64,000 bases of DNA, taken from assembly GCA_947359465.1 (NCBI GenBank), contig OX375874.1, forward strand, positions 87,473,672 to 87,537,671. The letters run 5' to 3'. The DNA is from Metellina segmentata. Lineage: Eukaryota; Arthropoda; Arachnida; Araneae; Tetragnathidae. The position numbers and the translations under genes were made by a program. This document shows positions 42,961 to 55,590 of this stretch, in pieces (position 1 is the first letter of the stretch; each line of letters starts with the position of its first letter). The notes beneath the pieces are model-generated. The model did not search any database and was not told the DNA's origin. It was given only the letters and a program-made list of their open reading frames with translations.

Positions 42961-45900
42961 TTGCAATTTGAGTGTGTTCTGATTTCAATAAATGAAATTT
43001 TCAGTATTAAATTTTTTAATTATTTGTCAAATTGAGAACAAATGAAATTTGAAATGTTTGTAGATTGTTCACTAAAAAAATAAAAGTCTAACTAATACTC
43101 AATTCTTTGCAATTATGTTCATTACCTTTTGCGAAGGTTAATAATTCTTGGCATTTGAATTGAATTTTTGAATCTTCTGAATGAACATTGCACGAAAGTT
43201 TGCTTATTTTAGAATGCAAAAAAGTCAGCATTTAAGCATGCGTCAGTCACGTCATTCTTACACGATCAGACAAATTCATTTTTCTCTCTCCCAGCAAAAA
43301 TTCGTTTCAAAAATTAAATTCACTCTGGAATGAAAAAATATAATATAATGTTATACAAAACTTCAATATTACCACCTAAATAACTGCAGGTACATAGACT
43401 GTAAAATAAAGTTAACTACTTAAAAGTGATCATACACATATAAGTCCTACTGCACACACATTCAAGCCACCTCTGCTAGAAACTCCAACCCAAAGTGCAC
43501 TCTGTTGATGCTATAAATTTGGCCATTATAGCAGAAAAAGTATTTTTTTACCAGTGATCTAATCACTCTGAATCTGGAAAAAGAACTAATGGTGCGTTGG
43601 CCGACATGCCGTGGTAACTTTCCACTTTCCCAGGCTCTTCTCCCTAGATGTTTAGCCAGAGGGTATGGTTAGTGTGTTCTTTTTTAAGAACATTCTTCGC
43701 AAGGTAAAGGACGCGGAGCCAAGACTCGTTTGCTTCGCCCGGAAATGGCAGATGATCATTTTCTGCTACCATGACGCCCGAAAACCTCAGGGCATTCCGA
43801 CTTGTTTAATTAAAGGGATTTTAATAACTTGAACTTGGTAACATACACCGCCTTTATTAAAAATATTCTTTGCTGCTACATCTTGGGTTATTATCACGAT
43901 GTAGTTTTTATCTCGAAATCTATGTTTTAGTGAGGCTAAATTAAAATTTTGTAGAAAGTAGTCTTGCTTGTATTGCGATTTTCAATTCGCGTCAACAGCA
44001 GAAAATCCGTTCTCTTTTAACGTACATACATCTTAGATTAAGATATGATATCCAAAAGAATAGGTACTCTTTTTTTTTCAGTTGAAGATTTACGCCATGT
44101 CCATCCACCTTGACCCTTTGAAAAGTACTATGCTAAAAAGTTCTTTGGGCTAAATAATTCATGATTGCAGATCTATAATTTATATGAATATAATTTACAC
44201 AAAACGTATTCAGTACTTTTAATTTTTAATAGCGAGTTCGAACACTGCTCTGTTACGAGATTCCGTGAATCAAAAAATTGTTCAGTCGTTCTTTAAAAAT
44301 GTACTTTATCTAACCTGACGACATAAATGCTACATGCAACTATTTACATGGCTGCCTTTTTTCACATCGTTTTTATAAAAGGAATTCTTCAATAACAGCA
44401 TATCGTTTCCATTCTTAGACAATCAAATTATGAAAAAAATTGACAATTACTAAATTGCAAACGATAAATCATTTTCAGAAATTTGCATTTTTGTTTTGGA
44501 ATGTAAATTAAAGGTGGTGAGGAAATATAATTTCCTGCTTTTGCAGTCATTATGCGTGTTCACAGTTGTTAAAATCGATACACATGTTTCCTTTCACAGT
44601 AAAAGTAACCATTAAAAAAAAAAGCACATTTTAAAATTTGTTTCATTTTGAATGACCTCAACCGATTTCAGAATAGATTGTCTTTCATTTTCATTTTTGC
44701 GTGTCGGATTTATTTTTCACGTGTAGAATCTTATATAACCTGTTCTTTTAAAATTCCTGTATCTCTCAACGAAACATCTGAAGTAACGTCAATGACATAT
44801 TCTTAGGCATCAGTGAAATATTACACTTTCTCCTTTGTGAATGTCTTTCTCTTTGGTTTTAACGTTATTTTTATCTAAGTTCAGCAGCGTCACTCTATTT
44901 ATTGCTGCTCAAGAACAAATTCAATTTAGAGACAGTATCGAATTTCTCCCACAGCGAACGACGTAGTCTCAGCCATTTTATCTTTCATCGCTTGCCCTCG
45001 CTGTAACCCGAAAAAACCCTTTTAAGAAACTATTCTTCTAACAACGCTGCTTTGTTCCCAGTTCTTATGAAACTGCGCAATTGTATCTCGACTGCACTAT
45101 CTGCTTCACTAACTCGAAACGTAACTTATTCTTTCATTCATCTCTCGACTTACTTTTAATTTAACTGTGTAAGAAAAAAAGATTTCGGGTCATTTTTTCA
45201 GTGAATATAAATTTTACGATTGCATGAATCAGAACACGTCTTGTGTATGACAAAGATTGTGAAAAAGTAGACAATTCTTCAGTAATTTGTCCAAAAAAAA
45301 CCTTTTTGTTAGACCTGAAATCATTCCATTTGTTGTACGGTGAGGTGACTGTATAGCATTTATTAGTCTTGTTTCAATGGAACAGGGTTAGAAATTAGGA
45401 TTTAAGAGTCTTATGTGTATGTATTCTTTTGAATTGTTAATGAGGTATTATTAATTTTTTAAATAAAAATAACTAACTTTCATTACACTTTTCTGTTCTA
45501 TCGCCTATTATATTATATATCTGATTTTTTTATCTTGAGTTTGGCATAATATGTCCCAAGAGGACTCAATGCCACAAAACCATATCCAATCCAATCATGT
45601 TCTATCGCCAAAGAGAATATCTATAAATTTCTCACTAAGTAAAAAAATTAATATAATGTAATTTTCACATTTATTCTTCGAAATTTTTTAATATTTCATA
45701 ATTCTCAACTTACTGTAGAAAAATTTAAACTAAAAAACAATGTTAGTTTCAATCATGCCATTTTTGTAACTGAATCTGAAACCCCCCCCCCCTCAAATTA
45801 TGAATCTCATGGAACTCTCTTATGCAATTTTTGTGGTGACCATCGTGTATACAAAATGACATAAGCGTTCACTTAGTGGTTAATCCTTCACTGTTATGAA

Positions 45901-46930
45901 CACAAACACTTTTTTAAAATTCTCTAAAGCAGCAAAATAGCGAATCAGAAACCAACTGTTAAAAGCGAATTGCACTGAAACATTAAAATATTGTTTTTGT
46001 TGACCATGCACGTTCATAAAATAGTACTTTCAAGTCTATCTTTTCTTCCGAGATTATTGTTATGCTGCGTATGTAATAATACTTCAGATCACTAGATTAA
46101 AAACAATGTGATCATTCTAGCAACTGTTAATGTACTGAGTTGTGTGCATATGTGATATCAGCATGGCCATTCCTAAGTGGCCTGCTCTTTCATGTAGTCA
46201 AAAAAAGTAGGGACGCCAGAAAGAAAGGATCAGTATGCTCCCGACTTTAAGTAAGCTCCCGACGTCTAGCAAAAAGTTTTCCGATATTATTAATTATATA
46301 TTTTTTCGTTCTATGTAGATTCCTTTCACGGTTGTAATTCAAGGTACATATAAATCTTCACAGTTTTTTTTAAAATTTACTTTAGAACAATCAGGATACA
46401 CTCATCAAAAATAAGGATGTCTTCAGGGCTTAAATTCTAAAGCGATTTTGGAATAAAGATACACGCCGAAGCTAATTATACCAGAGAAAATCGAATTTTC
46501 GCAAATCCCAAACGTAAAATGTATGCCTAAATACGTCAATAGTCTGAAAATAGTTAAGAAAATCTCAAAACAAAGCTAATTTGACGTTACGGCATTTAAG
46601 GAACCGTTAGAAAGAAGAGTGGACCATCAATTACTTTTTGAATAAGTGTTCGAATGGAGTTCTGTAAGATAAACGGTTTTAAGAAGAGGACATGCTAAGA
46701 TTTGCAAGCGGGCAACTCATACCTCCAGCTCTGGACATCAGTTTTTACAATATGTTAACCCCCTCCACCCCAAGATCGAGTTTGAAGACATTACCTTCTC
46801 GATTAGAACGACATGGTACAGTTCTATTTTTTAGACATAAAATTTAATCCTCATTAGGGGGACATTGCTGAACCAAATTGCATGATTAAAAATCTTAATT
46901 AACGAGGAATTCTAATAAATTTGATTAGAA
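42961..46930. other. No gene supported; long AT-rich intron stretch
   Basis: No coding region was recognised. A mildly GC-richer patch lies at 43590-43800, a run of twelve C lies near 45782, and one dispersed repeat fragment is listed separately. Confidence 0.4.
45545..45600 (-). repeat. Dispersed repeat fragment (TTTATGGCAC family), inverted
   Basis: On the minus strand it reads GATTGGATATGGTTTTGTGG, then a GACATATTATGCC end. This resembles 19215-19290 and 56518-56592. Confidence 0.4.
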
Positions 46931-46939
46931 TTAATATAC

Positions 46940-47420
46940 AGCGCGCGGTTGATAATTTCCCAAATGGTTCAGGTCCTGCCAGTCCAGGTTCCGTCGCTCC
47001 TTACATCATTATGGCCTCCCTTAACGTTTCCGAGCGGTAATTTACTGCTTGTAATCTCTTACCTACCTTTGGAAGTTAATATCCACCTAATTAGGGAAGG
47101 AACTTTTTACCCGGAGCATGGCAAATTTATGCGGCGGAATAGGCCCCATCAGGATGTTTCCCAAATTTTACGACTCTAGACTGGGGGGAGCTCGGAACCC
47201 CGTGGCAATGGAATATCGGACCCCCAAAAGAGCGTAAATCAGAATTAGGGATGATTATTCACGGCGGTGAAGTTAGGACGATCTTGCGCCTTGGGTCTCG
47301 CGATCTATTAATATGGCATTTTTCGGGCGGTGTTCCCCTTAAGGTGGTAGTGCATACCACATTGGGTAAGGATTGGTTGTGATTGGACAGTCGTGTGACG
47401 TATAAGGAATTTTGTCATGC
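46940..47420. other. GC-richer island with homeodomain-type motifs, possible enhancer
   Basis: About 480 bp lacks the poly-A/T runs of the flanks. It holds CTAATTAGG near 47086, GGCAAATTTATGCGGCGGAA near 47120 and a short GTGGTA/TACCAC hairpin near 47345. The 76-codon frame at 46949-47179 has no motif. The position inside the proposed intron fits a regulatory element, but that is inference. Confidence 0.35.
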
Positions 47421-50200
47421 AATACCAAAACTTTGTGAGATGTTTTCTGCTGCGTTAACTTAACTAAGAAGTTTCAGGACCTTTTTGATGGGAAGGTTCT
47501 ATGAGGCCCTTGTCCTTTTGTCCTCGAGGGGTTGTTGACAAATGATGATCATTTGACCTCTAGGTGGTAAGACCACCCAGTCCTTCAGATAAAAGTACCT
47601 TATTTTACCAATAAATTTTGTTTCCAGAATTTTAGTAAGTCTCATTATTTTATGTTTAATGCGTGAAGCATATTTCATGTGCTATCTAGTATCTAGGAAT
47701 GTGCCATTCATTGCCTTCTAGTTGTGTACGTCCGCGGTTCAATTGCCCCTCTTGTAGAGAAAAAGCTATCGTAAAACGACAAACCAAACCTGGACAATAT
47801 GCCCTCTTTTCACATTCAGTTTTGAAAAGGCAATAACGCTTTTACTATGATAGATAGTTTTCAATTAACCCACTAATCTATCATTGCATGGACAGCTTGT
47901 CAAGCCTTCCTGAAGTTGACTAAAAATATTAGAATTCAGAAGCCTTATAAAGAAAATGAGACCTTTTGTTTAGCCCTTACTATTCAGGTTATTTTCACAA
48001 AGCTGGTACTGGATAACGAATTTAAAAAAAGTAAGTTTTCTCAAAAATAATGTTTCGATTGGGACATAGGAAGCGAGCTTAATAATCCAATTGATATCAC
48101 GATAATGATGAGGGCTTGAAGAAAATTTGATTTGAAGTTCATATGGAGGGGGATAACAGTTTCATTCACGAAAAAGAATTATATTTTAGTTACGAGTGAA
48201 AGGTATCCAGTGAAAATAAAAGGTTATCTTTGTTTCAAACTCTAGCTTTGTGGTTTCATAAAATTGCTTCCAAACTAAAAACTTTTTTCGTTTTTCTGAA
48301 AACTTGTAAAGTAATTGCAGCAATTTAATTTCACATGGAGAAATGCCGGTGACTTACGGATTACACTAAATTCCATAACAACGCCTGTATATTTTAAGTG
48401 GAATCTATATTTAATCTTGTTTGAACAACACGTTGTTGATTTTTTTTAGAACATAGTTCTCGCAGGTGTGGTAAATTCTACACAAACGTTGTTCCTGTAA
48501 CCGTAAAATTAAACAGTTTTAATGCAAGAATTTTTTTTTTGCGAGACAAACGTGGCAACAAGGTTTTATTTAACGATCTCTCGAGATTGGTAGAAAAATA
48601 AAACTACACTTCGAAAAAAATGTAAGCTTCTGAGTCGTTTATAATGCGCAAAAATCTCATTACCACAGTCAGTCTTAAGATGACGACAAGACAGGTAGTA
48701 GTTTTTCTTGGTTTTGTTCTTCATTCGTTCTCTAATCAACAATGAGTGAGAATAACTCTGCTCACTGAACCGTGAAGGACATACACACGAGAGTTTATCG
48801 TGATAGCTGTGAGGATGAAATTCCATCTTCATAGTTAGGCAGTTTTTATTAGGATGAGGGTAGTTTCGGGTTTCTTTTTATCCGGGTTACAGTTAATGAA
48901 ATACGTCATTTTGTTCATGATCGACGATGGCAGGATATTTTGAGGAGCTTCGTGCCGACATCAATCACTTTCACTTTGTTATCCATGCATGCAGCGAAAA
49001 AAAAATGAGACATAAAAGACTGAAATTGAACGAAATATCACTTTTCCATTATCGTGGATAAACAGTAATTTGGACGGGACCAGAAAGCGGCTCTTTGTTC
49101 ATGTACCACTTTGGTTGAAGTCCACGAACTGTGATCAAACAATGTATTGTCAGAATGAGTCCATCCAAAATTATATGAAAAAGAAGGTATTAGTTCATTA
49201 CAAAAGATTTAGAACCTAATATTCCGAGATAGTTTCGATTATTACCTACTTTGTTTTAAAAAACATATTTAAACACAAACGAATGCAAAATTAGTCATAC
49301 TTTTCTGTTTACCAGGTTATGAGAAATGACTTAAAATACTGAAATATACGAAGATGAAATATTGATACGAAATGGGCATTTATGAAGAGCAGCCAAGTTC
49401 ACCTCAATGTAATTTATTCAGATTCATGACGGATAGAATCCTTGCGTTTATTTTATTTTATCTTTAATGGTCATGAATATTAGTTAGGATTGTATAACTT
49501 ATTAGGTTAATGGAAACAAAAATGTAATAATTCAAGCATGCTATCGATAGTGCAACTTACAGTACAATGCAATTTACTCCAAGAATAATAACAAAAAAGC
49601 AACATAGAATTTCGAAAACTGTCCAATGATAGGAATTTTCTGTCAAGCCAAATGAAGGTGGTGGTCGTGTTTCTGCATAACGTATTCCAAACGTGACGTC
49701 AGGTCTTGTTTTTCAAATGCTATTTCGGTATCTCGCCAATGAAAATTCCAAGAATGAATTGTGAACCAGAATAAAATATGATAGTTGATCGGTTAACACT
49801 GATTAGATCAAATGCCGAGCGTCTTCAAAACTATGATAAACTATATTTTAAGATTCCCCGATATGTATCATGTGAAAGCATTTGGGTAGAGGAAGTAAAT
49901 TATTTGCATTTCATCTGGTTTGTTTGTTCACACTAGAAATATCAAGAACGACTTATAAAGTAACGATTCCTTTCAGCTAAGTAATTAATTTTTGTCCTTA
50001 CTCTAAAAAGTGAGTATTTATCAGTTTTCTCAAGTCTGCTCAGACTTAAAGTGGCGGTCAAATCCCAAAACTATCTCGCACATGAGGGGTAAAAATGATC
50101 AGAATGCCTAGCATGGAACAAGCTATCTTGTTTTTCTTTTGAAAAACAAGCAATCCTCTAATCAGGTAGACTCAGTGTCTTGAACTTGATGTAGCACTAT
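47421..50200. other. No gene supported; AT-rich
   Basis: Only chance frames, such as 48566-48832 minus. Nothing recognised. Confidence 0.4.
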
Positions 50201-50219
50201 CCGCCCCATTGTGGAGCAT

Positions 50220-50660
50220 GTCAATGGCAACTTTTCCTTTCGTTCTCTTTGAAAAAGAATTCCCGAAGTGTGGTGATAACCAGCCCATGTCGCATGCACT
50301 TCACAAGTCCACCTCTTCTTTTAATCCGTTTAAGGCTCCCTTTTGAGCACCAGGCGCGTTTCACGACTGAGGAGCGTTCTCTGTCTGTGTCCAAAGGTCC
50401 GAGAAATTGTTCAGGCCCCCATTCAGCCTTTGTTCGTTTTATCCTTTCACACACAAAACCTCGGGCAGACAGTCTGGTGCTCAAGTCTCAACAGATAACC
50501 AGGTTTGCGGAGAATTTCCTCTTGGAGTGGTGGAAAAATCTTCTTGCTCATACCATCAGTGTTGGAAGAAAAGTAGAATGCAACGAAACGCTCAACTGGT
50601 CTTATCAAGAGCTGTGAAACTCGCAAGGTTCAAAAATTTAGAAACTGTATCATAGTATGT
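50220..50660. other. Mildly GC-rich patch with overlapping ORFs on both strands
   Basis: Frames of 122 codons (50249-50617 plus), 87 codons (50221-50484 minus) and 82 codons (50407-50655 plus) overlap. None has a recognised domain, and overlap on both strands is typical of a low-stop GC-richer patch rather than a gene. Confidence 0.3.
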
Positions 50661-50784
50661 CCCATCTCCTCAAATGGTAAAGGTTAGGTGTGTAAATATT
50701 TCAGTTATATTTAGACTGCGAAGGATTAGTTTCTCTCTCACATTTGATATTCTGGAGGCAAGGAGTGTTCTAACACATGATTTC

Positions 50785-50930
50785 AACCGGTGTGTCGCAA
50801 GAAAGGCACTGTTGTGTCTTACGGATTTCGGAACGGCTTAAATTGTGTATTTATTTCACTTCGACGATTTAGTTTTGTACTTCTACAAGTGCGTTGAAAA
50901 ATAATTTGAAGTAATACTTATTTAAGTCAA
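50785..50930 (+). repeat. Dispersed repeat shared with 63373-63520
   Basis: CCGGTGTGTCGCAAGAAAGG, TCTTACGGA and CGGCTTAAATTGTGTATTTA, followed by GATTTAGTTTTG, occur in the same order at 63376 onwards. Confidence 0.6.
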
Positions 50931-51269
50931 TCAAGACTATAATTAAATATAGTAAGCTGCAATTTTGATCAAAACGAAATATGCGCTAGTGAAAATCGAA
51001 AATTGTACTGTACGGTATTCACCATGAAATAGAAAAAATATCCCCACAGTGAATTTGTGCGCTTAGAACTCCAAAGAAATAACATTTCAAGCGTAGGGTT
51101 CTGAAAATGTGAAGTTAAAAAAATTTAGATAATGTTTGTTTTCATTTTCTTTGATCTCTTTAAGATAAAAAGACTTTCTCAAAGTGCGCTATTTTAGGTT
51201 ATTTACTGAAGGGTCTTTTTAAAGGGAAGAACATTGATGTGAATCATCAATTTATAACTCATTACATTT

Positions 51270-51760
51270 AATCTTCGTGTTCGCAGTCATCAATTTCCCA
51301 GCCAAAGCAATTTCATGCCTTATTAACTTATTTAAGAGTACCTTCACTGTTCTAAATAATCAGTATTCTGTTGGATTTTCGCTGGCTGTTAAGTTTCCTT
51401 CCTTTGTGGTTCTTCTGATGAAACGAAAAATCTTTTCCGGTCTGCTGTATTTATTGTTTACTCGATCTTTTTCACAAGTGTCAAAACGAGCGATGAATTT
51501 GTGGTTATTTTATCAGCAGAAGTTAAATGAAACACGAACACACGTTGCCATGACAACAAAGGTTTGTGAACGAAGAAGGTCGGCAGACAGCTGTTGCCAT
51601 GGAAACCCTCATCGACGTCACACGAGTAAATGTTTATGGAAAAAACAGCTGTTTTACTCCAGTTTGACAATGAAAGGACCTGGAATAGAGGCATTCCGCC
51701 GTTTCGGACAGACTCCATTGAAAATAAATGCACTAGCAAAGGGATGCTAATGAATCAATA
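51270..51760. other. 157-codon ORF without recognised domain
   Basis: An open frame at 51277-51750 is long for this AT-rich background. It starts just after a possible acceptor (GTTCGCAG at 51280-51287). The product is Lys/Phe/Leu-rich with no recognised motif and overlaps a 93-codon frame on the minus strand. I treat it as unproven. Confidence 0.2.
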
Positions 51761-52284
51761 ATAAATGCAGTCTGAAGTGCAGGCTATTGTGTGGCCAACA
51801 GCTCTACACCCTCTCTTTTATCAATATATATTCTATTCTCATTTAGTCTCCTTTGTGCAAGAAATCGATCAAATGTATGTCTGAGAGGGATTTTTAATGT
51901 AAACAAATACACTGCCTCGAGGAACGCAGAAAGATGAAAATCATCTGGCTTGATGAGTGGTTGAGAGATTTTCTATTGTATCGCATGAGAATTGTCCCGG
52001 AGAATGATTTTTCATCAACCGTTTTGCCAATCTTGAATTGCTAAGGTACATAACCATTTTAAAAATTTGATTTGGCATTCATATTCTTCCACTTCATTCA
52101 TGCATTGCGGATGGCAAGTGAAATTTAGAAGAGACTGATTCGATGCTTTTGGCGATTCCAAGATGGGCAAGCTAGTGGTTGGCAAGAAATCATTGCCCAG
52201 AACAATTCTCATTCGATACAATAGGAAATTTCTCAGCCACTTACCAAGTCAAAGGAGGATTTTACTTTCTATTACCCAATACGG

Positions 52285-52375
52285 TATACGTACAGGAAGC
52301 ACGTTCTACTCTACCACAAAAATACTAACGCCATCTACTTGTATATTTACACATAAACCCTCTCATGATATTTGA
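52285..52375 (+). repeat. Dispersed repeat fragment shared with 9605-9725
   Basis: TACGTACAGGAAGCACGTTC, TCTACCACAAAAATACTAAC and GCCATCTACTTG run parallel to GTACAGAACACACG, TTCTACCACAAAAACAATAG and ATCATCTACATT at 9605. TACGTACAGGAAACATGTTC near 62653 is a third match. Confidence 0.5.
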
Positions 52376-52969
52376 AGTTTTAACATTTTTGCGAATAAAA
52401 ATGATTTTGTTCTTTCATTCCTAAGTTTCTGAACGAAACGAAAAAGCATTCACCAAAATCAATTTTGAAAATATCGCCTTCTCGAGTAAACGTTCTGTCT
52501 CATTCCGTAAACATTTTTTATTTCTCAAATAATCGTTGTTAGTTATAGGGTTTTCAAACCGAATATAAATAAAATTATGTGAGTGCTATCAAACATCTTT
52601 TATTAAAAAATTGTGAAACATCTCGTCACTGATTGCGATTCATGGAACACAAATCCTCATCAGTATTCAATAAAATATTTTTGAAAAGTCGTTTATTTTT
52701 TTATTATTCTATTCGGTTGTTTTTATATTTATAAAAGCTAACTGATTTTTATATGATAACAAGCACAAAACAAATTGCAAGAATATTGTTGTTTAATAAT
52801 GCTATTGACAGAACATGACCTGTAACATAAATTACAAGAACATTTGCCTGTGTCAACGAACCTATTGTTTTCATATCTCTCAGAATTATTAAAACAAGTT
52901 ACCACTTCAGCAGACGATAAAATAAAACCCATTAATATTTGCATTCCAAATATCTCTCGTGGCTTGCAT

Positions 52970-53320
52970 CATCCAACAGGACCGGGCACGTCCGCGAGCA
53001 AAAACCGGCGGCTGTTTTTTCCCCAAAGAATCTCCAATAATAAAAAAAGAATATTCAAAAGTGGGAGAGCGGGGAGGAACATAATAAATAAATAAACTAA
53101 AAACGTGCTTCTCTTTTGAAGAAGGCGGCAGGAGAACCAGTATGGCTGTCCCAATGACGTGGGAATGGAACGGAAAAAGCGGCGTTCTATCCCTTGCACA
53201 TTCCTATGGCTCACCCTTGACCCCCCTTCACGTGGAATGTTTTTGCGCAGTCCCCTTTCCCCCTAGACATTTAGCTCTCCCCTCCTTCACTTTTCGCTGA
53301 ACAGGTAAATGTATAGATCG
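52970..53320. other. GC-richer patch, no gene supported
   Basis: Frames of 81-83 codons on both strands have no recognised motif. Composition stands out from the flanks, and a regulatory role is only possible. Confidence 0.3.
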
Positions 53321-53419
53321 AATGGAAGGAGGAGAAAGTAGTAAAATAGGCGTGTATGAGCACTCACCACAATTTCTGCTTGCCCTCCCTCCTATTTTCC
53401 GCGTCCTGTTTTCTTCGAG

Positions 53420-54400
53420 CATAAGGCACCTGCAACAAATAACTGCCTTCACAACAGATTTACCCTCTAATTATGGACTTTGGGTTTGTGGTAAATGCTT
53501 ATTTAGGATAGATTTTTTTGTAATTTCTTTCTTTTTGTAATGGAAAAATAGAGCTTTTTCGACTCGCCAATTTTTAAGAAAAAGTATAATCGGTAAGTCA
53601 CTATTGGAGCTTTGAACCTTTGTGGGGTAATATCTTGTTGATAAAGAAAACATGTTTAATATTCTTCTCTTTTGAATGGTATAAGCATAGATGAGAGAAT
53701 TTGCGGAGAAATTTTTTCACTTTTAGATTGCATGTGCTTGAAAATTGTGTAGGTCATATATTTTTCAGTGGTAAAATTGAAAGTTAATTTGGAGGGTTAT
53801 TTTTGATTGGCAATTTTTTAGAACAAGGAGAATCAGTAAAATACTATTGGAGATTTGAATCTTTAGCGGGTAATATCTCTCACTTGTTGATAGAAATATT
53901 TTTTATATTCATGTCTTTATAATATGAGCATAAATGGGAGAATTGGAAGAAAATATTTCACTGATAGCGTATGTTTGAAAATTGCGAAAGTAGATTTGTT
54001 CATTGATTCTTCTGTTGTAAAAAGGTTGAAAGTTTCGAGTATTAGGCACCTGCAACATAGAACTGCTTTCACAGTAGTTCCCCCCCCCCCTAATTATAGC
54101 CTTTGGGTTGGTGGCAAATATATAATTGGAACCCATTTTTTCTTAATTTCATTTTTTTTGTAATGAAAGGATAGCTTTTTTGACTAGGCATATTTTTTAC
54201 AATAAGGATAACTGGTAAGCTATTGTTGAGAGTTTTGAATCTTTTGCAGGCAATATCCTATACTTGTTAGAACAATATTTAATATTCTTGTCTTTTGAAA
54301 ATTTTATGCATAAATGGGAAAATTTGCAGATAAATGTTTTTACTCTTAGACAGCGTATGCTTAAAAATGTGAAGGTAAATCTGTTTATTGTTTTTCCCGC
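53420..54400 (+). repeat. Tandem duplication of about 620 bp with an internal sub-repeat
   Basis: GGCACCTGCAACAAATAACT, then a CTTTGGGTT...GGTAAAT block (from 53426) recurs as GGCACCTGCAACATAGAACT, CTTTGGGTTGGTGGCAAAT (from about 54046). A second block recurs three times, near 53570, 53810 and 54185. It reads approximately TTTTTTAxAAxAAGxATAAxxGGTAAxxxACTATTGxAG, then a GGxAATATCT stretch, then ATAAATGGGA. Confidence 0.85.
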
Positions 54401-54572
54401 GATGAAAAAAAAGTTTAAATGTAAATCGCTTGATGTTTCTGTTGAAATTATCTGACGTGTTGCAAATGTGATAACTGTGAATTCTTGTTCGGTGTTATCT
54501 GTTTTTGAGGTTAAAAAAATTTTTTTTTTCATTTTGGTTTTAACAAATGTGTACAAAGGAAAAGAGAATTTT

Positions 54573-55215
54573 GTGTGTGTGTGTCTGTGAGAACAATTGA
54601 GTACTTTGAATACATATTTTTATATTATCTGGGGGTCTGTCATCCTATCTGGTAATGGGACACATATGTGTGGGGTCTGATCAAAATGCTTTCTGCTATG
54701 AATTCTTTTCTGATCTAACGCACTTGATAGTCATTTTGTGACATACAACAAACAAAGGAATTCCCATTCAAGAGTAAATGAAATCGTCTCTGAACCTCTG
54801 TGTCATATTCTCAATATGTGCAGAAGTTCCTACAGTCTGGTAAAAGAAGTGTTTTTTTATTTATTGACTTATCCGGGACGGTCATGGAGTTACCTTCCAT
54901 GAGCTGATAATTTAAGCAAATTATATGCTTATTTTTATAATGTATTGTATTACGTAATATATAATGCTACTTTTTTATAATAATTTTTATAATACTTCAA
55001 TTCATCATTTTATTGATAAAAATCGTAAATATTTTTAAAGAAACGCAAAAACTTTATATTTAGTTTAATTTGTATCTATCTTCAATATTTTGCTAATACG
55101 GAGCAAATGATTTTATCAATGCATGAATACACGGGTCCTATTTATCGAGGAAAGGGATAAAAATTTAAAGCAGCAAACTTTCTCAAATTTCTGGATTATT
55201 TTGTTTTAAAAAACC
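54573..55215. other. No gene supported; AT-rich
   Basis: A short GT run lies at 54573-54583 and a small CATGGA/TCCATG hairpin near 54883-54902. Nothing else recognised. Confidence 0.4.
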
Positions 55216-55219
55216 GAGC

Positions 55220-55484
55220 ACAATGCCGCTGTAAACCTCAATTTGTAGTTCTCCCCCACCTTGCGATGGTGAGGCCGGGTCACCGCATTTGGCCCGATGG
55301 AAGCTTCTCACTGTAATCCCGTTTCCTTTTCGTAGAAAGCCAGTTTCTGCTTAAGCTCGGCCGCTCTCGAGTTCAAACCGAAGCAGTTCTACTTCTGTTT
55401 TTGTTGTTGGAGCAGCTTCCACCGGACGGACGGACAGGGAGGGGGCGCGCCCTCGTGTGAAATGGGCGCCGCCCTCCATGAATA
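55220..55484. other. GC-rich intronic flank of proposed exon 2
   Basis: About 260 bp of markedly GC-rich DNA, including a CCGGACGGACGGACAGGGAG-type stretch near 55415-55440, directly upstream of the acceptor. It may hold splicing or transcriptional regulatory sequence. Confidence 0.35.
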
Positions 55485-55510
55485 ATAACGTTTTTCTTTT
55501 CCAATTACAG
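55485..55510 (+). promoter_or_regulatory. Strong 3' splice acceptor with branch-point-like sequence
   Basis: TAATAACG (branch-point-like, near 55483-55490) is followed by TTTTTCTTTTCCAATTACAG ending at 55510. Spacing of about 20-25 bases between branch point and AG is normal. Confidence 0.6.
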
Positions 55511-55590
55511 CAGCCTTCTCATTAACCGCTGCAGCAATCTTACTTCGATTAGTCCCTGCCACCTCTAATACGCAGTCTGGGCTTCGGTGA
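55511..55590 (+). CDS. Proposed terminal coding exon of the membrane-protein gene
   Basis: Exon 1 ends with one base (G) of a split codon. Joining it to 55511 makes GCA and opens a frame reading AAFSLTAAAILLRLVPATSN, then a short polar tail, ending at TGA 55588-55590. The first 14 or so residues continue the hydrophobic run VALLLI begun at the end of exon 1, giving a full-length membrane helix (about residues 386-403). Arg404 and a polar C-terminus follow, for about 417 residues in total. Phase, acceptor strength, completion of the helix and location in a GC-richer island all agree. A weak donor-like CG|GTGAAA at 55586 could instead splice onward and avoid this stop. No transcript evidence is available. 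Confidence 0.5.

Larger units (their letters stand above)
32449..55510 (+). other. Proposed 23-kb intron
   Basis: It starts with the consensus donor GTAAGT at 32449 and would end with TTCTTTTCCAATTACAG at 55510. It holds no other supported gene on either strand, only repeats, mobile elements and a few GC-richer islands listed separately. The length is plausible for a large arthropod genome. The 5' boundary is well supported, but the 3' boundary depends on the exon-2 proposal. Confidence 0.45.

Noticed and set aside
51277..51750. 157-codon ORF as a gene or exon
   Set aside because: No recognised domain, AT-type amino-acid composition, a weak polypyrimidine tract and an overlapping frame on the other strand.
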